This document shows, piece by piece, positions 1 through 4,031 of a stretch of 5,056 nucleotides of DNA (positions are counted from its first letter, which is position 1; each line of letters starts with the position of its first letter). The position numbers were made by a program, and so were the translations under genes. Below the pieces are notes generated by a model. That model saw only the letters and a list, made by a program, of their open reading frames with translations, made no database searches and had not been told where the DNA came from. This DNA is from Desulfobacteraceae bacterium (GTDB lineage: Bacteria > Desulfobacterota > Desulfobacteria > Desulfobacterales > UBA11574): the NCBI GenBank assembly GCA_029857875.1, contig JAOUGB010000223.1, positions 1-5,056 on the forward strand, written 5' to 3'.

Positions 1-1411
1 TCCGATCTATATGGATCTTTTTTCTTCAGCTCCCAGCACCTATCTGAAGGAGAAAGCCCAGGACATCGAAGATCTGGCCCGGCGTCTGCTCAACAACCTT
101 TGCAAAGAAACATCGGAAGACACGGATCATGCCGAAGGTCGGATTGTTATCGCCCGGCAACTCCTCCCATCCGATTTGCTTAAATTGGCATCTGAAGATG
201 TTAAGGGAATTGTTTTGGTCAGTGGCGGGGTGACGTCTCACGTTGCCATCATTGCCCGGTCTTTGAAACTTCCCATGGTGATTGCAGAGCGCAGCGATTT
301 GCTGGAGCTTCCGGATGGTACGCCTATGCTTCTGGATGCGGATATCGGCAGCATTCACACCAGACCATCTGAAACAATTATCCAGCGCTTTGAAATTCGC
401 AACCAGACACAAAAGGCTGAAGATAAGGCCACCCGTCCCATACTTGCCCAAACAAGAACCCGCGACGGCGAGTCGGTTAAACTGCTGGCCAATATTAATC
501 TGCTCAGTGAAATTAAACTGGCCAAAGACCTCAACGTCGAGGGAATCGGTCTGTACCGAACCGAATTCCCCTTTTTAGTGCGGTCCAACCTTCCCTCCGA
601 GGAGGAGCAGTATTTGGTCTACAAACGGCTGTGCGATGAAATGGGCGACCGGGAAGTCACCATCCGCACGCTGGATATCGGCGGCGAAAAATTACTACCG
701 TATATGGAAGGCACAAAAGAGGCCAATCCCGAACTGGGTCTCAGGTCGATCCGCTTTTCACTGTACTACCGGAAAGTATTTCTCCAACAGCTCAGAGCGA
801 TCTTAAGGGCCGGTGCCGGTGTCGGTGCCGGTAAATTAAAAATCGTATTTCCCATGATTTCCGCCATTGATGAGTTTCGCCAGGCCCGTCACGCATTAGA
901 AGAAGCCATGGTTGATCTGACGAGGCAGAATCTTCCCTTTCATCCCGCACCCGCCCTTGGAGCAATGATCGAACTGCCGGCGGTATTGGACATTATCCAT
1001 GAATTGGCCAAAGAAGCGGATTTTTTTTCCATCGGGACCAACGACCTTATTCAATACATGCTGGCGGTGGATAGAACCAATGAAAGGGTGGCTGCCTATT
1101 ATCAACCCTATCACCCCTCCGTTCTCAGATCCCTGCACCGCATCATTCAGGCAGCCGTCAAGGCTGAAATTGAGGTGACGGTATGCGGTGAAATGGGGCA
1201 TGAACCCGAATTTATCCCCTTTTTTATCGGAGCGGGGCTCAGAACCTTTAGTGTTGATCCGCATTTCTTGCGCTCTGTTCAGGAAACGATCGTCGATCTC
1301 AACGTAAGCGATGCATCTGATTATGCCCGGGCTCTGCTGGCCGAACCAACATTGGCAGGGACCCAAAAATTGTTAAAGTCCAAAACCGAGCGGCATAACC
1401 GCGTTTCATAA
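1..1411 (+). CDS. ptsP: Phosphoenolpyruvate-protein phosphotransferase (enzyme I, PtsP/EI-Ntr-like), 5'-truncated by window edge
   Basis: Cytoplasmic enzyme I that takes phosphate from PEP onto its own histidine and passes it to an HPr/NPr carrier. The frame is open to the left edge (codons before the ATG at 11 read P-I-Y), so that ATG is internal; by alignment from memory to E. coli EI it sits near residue 113. Numbered from this ATG (466 residues): the end of the HPr-binding domain (YLKEKAQDIEDLARRLL, 11-27); the mobile phosphohistidine domain with GGVTSHVAIIAR (H77 is the phosphorylated His); then the PEP-binding TIM barrel with GIGLYRTEFPF (R183), RTLDIGGEK (R219), GAMIELP (E321), SIGTNDLIQY (N344, D345) and VCGEM (C392, general acid). 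H77 to the stop is about 390 residues, as in E. coli EI, so the C-terminus is complete. Barrel wording is closer to PtsP (GAF-containing, nitrogen PTS) than to sugar PtsI, but the diagnostic N-terminus is missing. No other PTS gene is visible. Confidence 0.93.
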   Translation, partial: PIYMDLFSSAPSTYLKEKAQDIEDLARRLLNNLCKETSEDTDHAEGRIVIARQLLPSDLLKLASEDVKGIVLVSGGVTSHVAIIARSLKLPMVIAERSDLLELPDGTPMLLDADIGSIHTRPSETIIQRFEIRNQTQKAEDKATRPILAQTRTRDGESVKLLANINLLSEIKLAKDLNVEGIGLYRTEFPFLVRSNLPSEEEQYLVYKRLCDEMGDREVTIRTLDIGGEKLLPYMEGTKEANPELGLRSIRFSLYYRKVFLQQLRAILRAGAGVGAGKLKIVFPMISAIDEFRQARHALEEAMVDLTRQNLPFHPAPALGAMIELPAVLDIIHELAKEADFFSIGTNDLIQYMLAVDRTNERVAAYYQPYHPSVLRSLHRIIQAAVKAEIEVTVCGEMGHEPEFIPFFIGAGLRTFSVDPHFLRSVQETIVDLNVSDASDYARALLAEPTLAGTQKLLKSKTERHNRVS

Positions 1412-1433
1412 CATCGTTGCACGATGTTATTTT
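1408..1433 (+). terminator. Hairpin terminator between convergent genes
   Basis: The perfect 9-bp stem ATAACATCG/CGATGTTAT (1408-1416 with 1422-1430) extends to 10 bp if T1417 pairs with A1421, leaving loop TGC. T1430-1433 follows the stem on the plus strand, giving a short U tract suited to ending ptsP. The minus strand has no T run after the hairpin, so it is a weaker terminator for the small gene. Both genes' stop codons lie in the stem, facing each other. Confidence 0.6.
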
Positions 1434-1636
1434 AAAGCACTGATCAAGCTTTGCCCCCAATTTCCGCACATACGACATTTGTTTTTGATGCGCTTTGCTG
1501 AAAATCCAACTGATGTATCGCTTTGATCGATTTCTAAAAATTCATCTCTAAGCGACCGATGTGACAGAAAAAGATACAGGCGCTTTTCAAAGTCTGCATT
1601 GCGGTATTCTTCTATAATGCTTTTATAATCTCTCAT
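1427..1636 (-). CDS. Small conserved-looking hypothetical protein, 69 aa
   Basis: I do not recognise a named family. The protein starts MRDYKSIIEEYRNADFEKRL and is charged and probably helical over its first 40 residues. It contains LYLFLSHRSLRDEFLEIDQ and then a basic C-terminal part with a C-R-M-C pair (C-x2-C, near residues 55-58) followed by G-N-W. One CxxC pair could take part in metal binding or a disulfide, but a full zinc site would need further ligands or a dimer. There is no signal peptide or membrane segment, so it is likely cytoplasmic. The call as a real gene rests on a strong TAAGGAG Shine-Dalgarno 7 nt before the ATG and on a stop codon packed exactly into the shared terminator hairpin. 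It is convergent with ptsP and separated from the hydrolase gene by 285 bp, so it is probably its own transcription unit. Confidence 0.75.
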   Translation of the reverse strand: MRDYKSIIEEYRNADFEKRLYLFLSHRSLRDEFLEIDQSDTSVGFSAKRIKNKCRMCGNWGQSLISALK

Positions 1637-1643
1637 CTTTTTT

Positions 1644-1650
1644 CTCCTTA
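1644..1650 (-). promoter_or_regulatory. Shine-Dalgarno of the 69-aa gene
   Basis: On the minus strand TAAGGAG lies 7 nt (AAAAAAG) upstream of the ATG at 1636. It is the best ribosome binding site in the window and fixes the start of the small gene. Confidence 0.8.
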
Positions 1651-1703
1651 AGCTGAGCGTTTCAAATTTTAAAATGAGACCAAATGGGTTTTGATTTTAA
1701 TGA

Positions 1704-1732
1704 ATTATATTGATTTATATTTTTAAAATTAA
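1704..1732 (-). promoter_or_regulatory. Weak candidate promoter for the 69-aa gene
   Basis: A minus-strand TATAAT (1704-1709) has, 17 bp upstream, only TTAATT (1727-1732), a poor -35 box. The predicted transcript would have a leader of about 60 nt. The surrounding DNA is very AT-rich, so a chance TATAAT is quite likely. Confidence 0.25.
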
Positions 1733-1745
1733 AAACCTTTTAGGC

Positions 1746-1841
1746 TTGTCGATCTTACCGCATCTACTGCGTCAGATGCCGTCCCGCATAGTTAACTATA
1801 GCGGAGCGACATCTTTCTTGTACCTGCGGCAACCTTGACAA
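1746..1841. repeat. 96-bp imperfect palindrome (dispersed-repeat-like)
   Basis: The element is symmetrical about GTTAAC (centre 1793/1794) with TTGTC at 1746-1750 and GACAA at 1837-1841 as exact outer ends. Paired blocks include CCGCA with TGCGG, TAC with GTA, GATG with CATC, and CCGC-x-TAGTTAACTA at the core; compensating one-base shifts keep the arms equal in length. Roughly two thirds of the 48 positions pair. The form (GC-richer than the flanks, imperfectly mirrored, intergenic) is that of a REP/BIME-like or non-autonomous repeat. I recall similar palindromes scattered in deltaproteobacterial genomes but cannot verify this. There is no ORF in it. Confidence 0.7.
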
Positions 1842-1892
1842 TCGCTCAAATTAGGTTCTCCTTTGGGAAAAGGTTTACCCCTAATTAAGCGA
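1842..1892. repeat. Second inverted repeat abutting the palindrome
   Basis: TCGCT (1842-1846) and AATTAGG (1849-1855) mirror CCTAATT (1880-1886) and AGCGA (1888-1892). Inside is a second stem, CCTTT (1860-1864) with AAAGG (1869-1873), around loop GGGA. The structure begins on the base after the 96-bp palindrome ends, so the two may be one compound element. Neither strand has a T tract after it, so it is not a standard intrinsic terminator, although it lies just downstream of the hydrolase stop. Confidence 0.6.
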
Positions 1893-1921
1893 AAGTCGAG
1901 GATGCTCTATTTTGTTTAGGA

Positions 1922-2851
1922 TTAATTAGGGTTTACGTTTTTCATCAACTGCTCATCACGCTGGGGGTGCCCGTTAAAAATATACGCTGTGATGACATCT
2001 ACAACGGCTTTGTCTCTCAAGATTCGCTTGTGTCCCAAACCTTCGGTGGTGTGCAGGTAAACATTATCTGTTTTATCTGAGAGTATCTTTGAATCCGTAT
2101 AAGGAATTGTTCGGTCATCCTTGTCGTGAACAATAAGCATCTTTGTGGAGATTGTTTTTGCAAGCACATAAGGGTTGTCTTGATGCACATCGTACCCGTA
2201 GTATTCTTCCATCCCGGCAACCAGGTTCTGATATACAATTTCGGGTACGCCGTGATGATTGAAAGAATTGAACAAAATTTCTTTGAGTTTGAGCGCCGGA
2301 GCAATAAGGACGGCATCAATAGAAGGTTTTTCTTTTGAAATGCAATTAATCACCGCGGATGCACCGATAGAATAAGCGATAATACCCTGAATATTGAAGT
2401 CATGGGACGGATCCAAAAAAGATCTTACCGTATCAGAGAGTTCAAAGTAGTTGGTGACGTGTCCTTCTGATTCTCCATGCGCAGGAGCATCATACGTAAT
2501 GACCGAGTATCCGGCGTTTATAAGTGGCTTAAAAAAATAGGCGAAATTTACGCCGCGACCGTTCCACCCATGAACAAAGAGAATACCGGGTCCGTTTCCC
2601 CATTTCCAGCATCGAATTTTTTTGTCATGAACATGAATATGAAACGACGTGCCATTTTCAAGAAATTGTCTTTCCAAAGGTGTGAGGGCATAGGACATGG
2701 GTTTAAAAAACCCTTTGAGTATTATGTTTTTCGTCGCATTGGGTGCAAGATGCCATAATGCTGTCAGCAAAAGATGCGTTCCTCTTTGCCTGGCCTTAAT
2801 ATAACGAACGTTCGTGCTTAGCGATTTCATTTTAACAATCTTTTTTGCCAT
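1922..2851 (-). CDS. Alpha/beta hydrolase, 309 aa
   Basis: Probable serine esterase/lipase-type hydrolase; the substrate cannot be told from sequence. The fold shows FVHGWNGRG (oxyanion-hole HGW, residues 94-96), TYDAPAHGES (119-128), the nucleophile elbow AYSIGAS (Ser161), HDKDDRTIP (probable acid Asp246) and GLGHKRIL (His274), so the Ser-Asp-His triad is complete and correctly ordered. The elbow is A-x-S-x-G rather than the classic G-x-S-x-G, and Tyr precedes the serine where His is common in related proteins. About 70 N-terminal residues precede the hydrolase core; they include a mildly hydrophobic stretch (THLLLTALWHLA) that is too weak to call a signal peptide. The first Met is preferred: GGGGGG sits 4 nt upstream, while the alternative Met8 has no Shine-Dalgarno. 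It lies 12 bp after the TetR gene and is presumably co-transcribed and controlled by it. Codons 13-16 double as a perfect operator-like palindrome. Confidence 0.9.
   Translation of the reverse strand: MAKKIVKMKSLSTNVRYIKARQRGTHLLLTALWHLAPNATKNIILKGFFKPMSYALTPLERQFLENGTSFHIHVHDKKIRCWKWGNGPGILFVHGWNGRGVNFAYFFKPLINAGYSVITYDAPAHGESEGHVTNYFELSDTVRSFLDPSHDFNIQGIIAYSIGASAVINCISKEKPSIDAVLIAPALKLKEILFNSFNHHGVPEIVYQNLVAGMEEYYGYDVHQDNPYVLAKTISTKMLIVHDKDDRTIPYTDSKILSDKTDNVYLHTTEGLGHKRILRDKAVVDVITAYIFNGHPQRDEQLMKNVNPN
2804..2815. promoter_or_regulatory. Perfect 12-bp palindrome, probable second TetR operator inside the hydrolase gene
   Basis: ACGAACGTTCGT is a perfect palindrome occupying codons 13-16 (T-N-V-R) of the hydrolase. 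It differs at one base from the site in the TetR promoter (ACGAACGATCGT on the same strand); with flanks, 16 of 20 positions agree. Its form is typical of TetR-family operators. Whether it is bound is inference. Confidence 0.55.
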
Positions 2852-2855
2852 ATTA

Positions 2856-2861
2856 CCCCCC
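2856..2861 (-). promoter_or_regulatory. Unusual G-run ribosome binding site of the hydrolase
   Basis: GGGGGG on the minus strand ends only 4 nt before the hydrolase ATG, closer than usual and all G. It lies in the 12-bp gap after the regulator's TAA, right beside a second in-frame TAG (2861-2863). Translational coupling to the upstream gene is plausible. Confidence 0.45.
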
Positions 2862-2863
2862 TA

Positions 2864-3445
2864 TTATTTGTAACTATCTAATAACCGAACCAGCGCGGTT
2901 TCCTGACGTTTTTTAATTTCAGCGTCGTCAAGCAAATTATAATAAAGATGAAAGCCGAGCAGAAGAGAATAGAGATCAAAGGCAAACTGGTCATCATCAA
3001 TGTCTTGTCTGAAATCACCCACCTGAACCGCCGATTGGGCGATGCGTTTAAGGCAATCGATCCATTCTTTCTGCTGATGCAGCAGAACATCCCTGACCTT
3101 TCCGGGACGGTCACTAAAATCCGCACTGGCAGAAACAAAAATGCAGCCCCCTGTCAATTCAGAAGTCCATTGAATCCAGTTGTCGACCAAAGCCCTGATT
3201 CTTGGGATACCGGCTTTGGTTTTCAGTGCCGGAATGATGACACCTTCTGAAAAAAGATGAGCCGCGAAATGGAGTATTTCGATCTGAAGATTCTCCTTGG
3301 ACTGGAAATGAGCAAACAGCCCGCTTTTGGACATATTCGTTGTCTTGGCAAGGTTTCCGATGGTCACGCACTCAAGACCCAATTGGCTTGCCATATCCAG
3401 ACCGGCTTCCAGTACATTAAGTTTTGTATCCTCTCCTTTTGCCAT
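2864..3445 (-). CDS. TetR/AcrR-family transcriptional regulator, 193 aa
   Basis: A one-component repressor-type DNA-binding protein: N-terminal helix-turn-helix, C-terminal ligand-binding and dimer domain. The opening MAKGEDTKLNVLEAGLDMAS and the helix-turn-helix VTIGNLAKTTNMSKSGLFAHF (about residues 27-47), followed by SKENLQ, are typical of a TetR subgroup with K/R-G-E-x-T starts and SKSGLFAHF recognition helices. The C-terminal half has GGCIFVSASADFSDRPGKVRD, then QFAFDLYSLLLGFHLYYNLL. Length is normal. The ligand is unknown. It is the first gene of an operon with the alpha/beta hydrolase, which suggests that a substrate or product of that enzyme, or a related lipophilic compound, is the effector. 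The ATG at 3445 fits the family N-terminus but has no Shine-Dalgarno; the GGAGAGG at codons 4-5 has no in-frame start at suitable spacing after it. See the promoter entry for probable autoregulation and leaderless translation. Confidence 0.93.
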   Translation of the reverse strand: MAKGEDTKLNVLEAGLDMASQLGLECVTIGNLAKTTNMSKSGLFAHFQSKENLQIEILHFAAHLFSEGVIIPALKTKAGIPRIRALVDNWIQWTSELTGGCIFVSASADFSDRPGKVRDVLLHQQKEWIDCLKRIAQSAVQVGDFRQDIDDDQFAFDLYSLLLGFHLYYNLLDDAEIKKRQETALVRLLDSYK

Positions 3446-3451
3446 GCCGAC

Positions 3452-3480
3452 AGAATAGTACGATCGTTCGTTCTTGTCAA
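3452..3480 (-). promoter_or_regulatory. Sigma-70-type promoter of the tetR-hydrolase operon
   Basis: On the minus strand TTGACA (3475-3480, perfect -35) and TATTCT (3452-3457, 4 of 6 matches to the -10) are separated by 17 bp. Counting from the -10 box, +1 falls at about 3445, the A of the regulator's ATG. The spacer carries the operator described separately. Confidence 0.75.
3460..3471. promoter_or_regulatory. Probable TetR operator between the -35 and -10 boxes
   Basis: On the minus strand ACGAACGATCGT is one base from the perfect palindrome ACGAACGTTCGT found inside the hydrolase gene. Lying in the promoter spacer, a bound dimer would block RNA polymerase, the usual arrangement for autoregulating TetR proteins. 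An overlapping alternative half-shifted palindrome, GAACGATCGTAC, also has a single mismatch. Confidence 0.65.
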
Positions 3481-3517
3481 GTAAAAAATACTATCCCGTA
3501 TATTTTCTTTCCAATTT

Positions 3518-3536
3518 GATATGGATTCTCATTCTT
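3518..3536. promoter_or_regulatory. Fur-box-like sequence (weak)
   Basis: GATATGGATTCTCATTCTT matches 13 of 19 positions of the E. coli Fur consensus by hand count. It overlaps a poor plus-strand promoter candidate (TTGATA 3516-3521, 19-bp spacer, TATACT 3541-3546). It lies about 40 bp upstream of the TetR -35 box. No iron-related gene is in the window, and AT-rich DNA gives such matches by chance. Confidence 0.2.
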
Positions 3537-3563
3537 ACTTTATACTAAAAAAGTTACGTTTGT

Positions 3564-3880
3564 ATTTATATCAGGGGTCGGGGTGTTTTTATTTGTCAAA
3601 TCGCTCCATGGATAATGTTTTTTTAAAAACCGTGTAATCACGCCAGAGGCGGACAAGCCTCATGGTTAAAGGATCGTAAAGAAAGAACAGATATCAATAT
3701 AAAAACAATGGGTTCAACTTAGAATATACACTTCCTTACTGTTGAAATGTTTCGGTAAGCGTCTGTCCTTTCTAACGATCCCTAAACCACTCAAACAGTA
3801 CACGCTTTTTAAAAAAACATTATCCATTCCGCTAATATTCAAAGATTTAGTAGAGAAACTCCCCGACCCCTCATTTATAT
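3564..3880. mobile_element. MITE-like element with long inverted arms and 8-bp direct repeats
   Basis: The body runs from 3572 to 3872. Its ends are AGGGGTCGGGG (3573-3583) and the exact reverse complement CCCCGACCCCT (3861-3871). The arms continue inward: a 22-bp perfect inverted match (3608-3629 with 3806-3827, containing ATGGATAATG then T7A5), CGTGTA with TACACG (3631-3636, 3799-3804), and a 27-28 bp block at about 85% identity (3664-3691 with 3762-3788). Arms are about 120 and 111 bp around a 70-bp spacer. ATTTATAT occurs directly at both edges (3564-3571 and 3873-3880), consistent with a target-site duplication, although it is low-complexity. No transposase is encoded. Parent family is uncertain: 8-bp duplications occur in ISAs1, ISL3 and IS66 families, and I recall CAGGG-type ends for ISAs1, so that is a weak guess. 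Confidence 0.6.
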
Positions 3881-3910
3881 ATAAGTCAGATCAATATATT
3901 AACGATTCGC

Positions 3911-3954
3911 ACAAGGGCGGGCTTTAGCTCACTTTTGGCACTTGTAACTTTTTC
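3911..3954. other. Weak inverted repeat followed by a T-rich run
   Basis: ACAAGGGC (3911-3918) mirrors GCACTTGT (3938-3945) with one mismatch, and AACTTTTT follows at 3946-3953. It could be an intrinsic terminator for plus-strand transcription coming out of the upstream element, but the loop is long and no plus-strand gene precedes it. Function is uncertain. Confidence 0.25.
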
Positions 3955-3970
3955 TGTTTTAATATCAAAA

Positions 3971-3999
3971 TTGACTTTAGCCGACTAAATCTATAATAT
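3971..3999 (+). promoter_or_regulatory. Candidate promoter of the SEC-C gene
   Basis: TTGACT (3971-3976, 5 of 6 for the -35) is followed by TATAAT (3992-3997) at a 15-bp spacer or TAATAT (3994-3999) at 17 bp. Transcription would begin near 4005, giving a leader of about 27 nt that contains the ribosome binding site. Confidence 0.55.
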
Positions 4000-4017
4000 A
4001 TCGGCCAGTAAACGTGA

Positions 4018-4023
4018 GGGAGG
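4018..4023 (+). promoter_or_regulatory. Shine-Dalgarno of the SEC-C gene
   Basis: GGGAGG lies 8 nt upstream of the ATG at 4032 and fixes that start, which also places the SEC-C cysteines directly at the N-terminus. Confidence 0.7.
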
Positions 4024-4031
4024 CTGGATCA

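Noticed and set aside
26..451. 141-aa ORF on the minus strand
   Set aside because: It is antisense to the enzyme I phosphohistidine domain, and the protein matches nothing I recognise.
896..1366. 156-aa ORF on the minus strand
   Set aside because: It lies entirely opposite ptsP, whose plus-strand frame carries all enzyme I motifs; its translation shows no recognisable domain.
1842..1892. Intrinsic terminator for the hydrolase operon
   Set aside because: The hairpin is in the right place, but neither strand has a T tract after it, so it is reported only as an inverted repeat.
2477..2758. 93-aa plus-strand ORF
   Set aside because: It is antisense to the alpha/beta hydrolase, which has a complete catalytic triad in its own frame.
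2948..3250. 100-aa plus-strand ORF
   Set aside because: It is antisense to the TetR C-terminal domain and resembles no known protein.
3564..3880. CRISPR array or riboswitch
   Set aside because: The repeats are two inverted arms and not regularly spaced direct repeats, and the adjacent genes do not suggest a metabolite-sensing leader.
3742..3927. 61-aa ORF on the plus strand
   Set aside because: It lies mostly in the right arm of the inverted-repeat element, has no Shine-Dalgarno at its ATG, and reads as low-complexity basic sequence.
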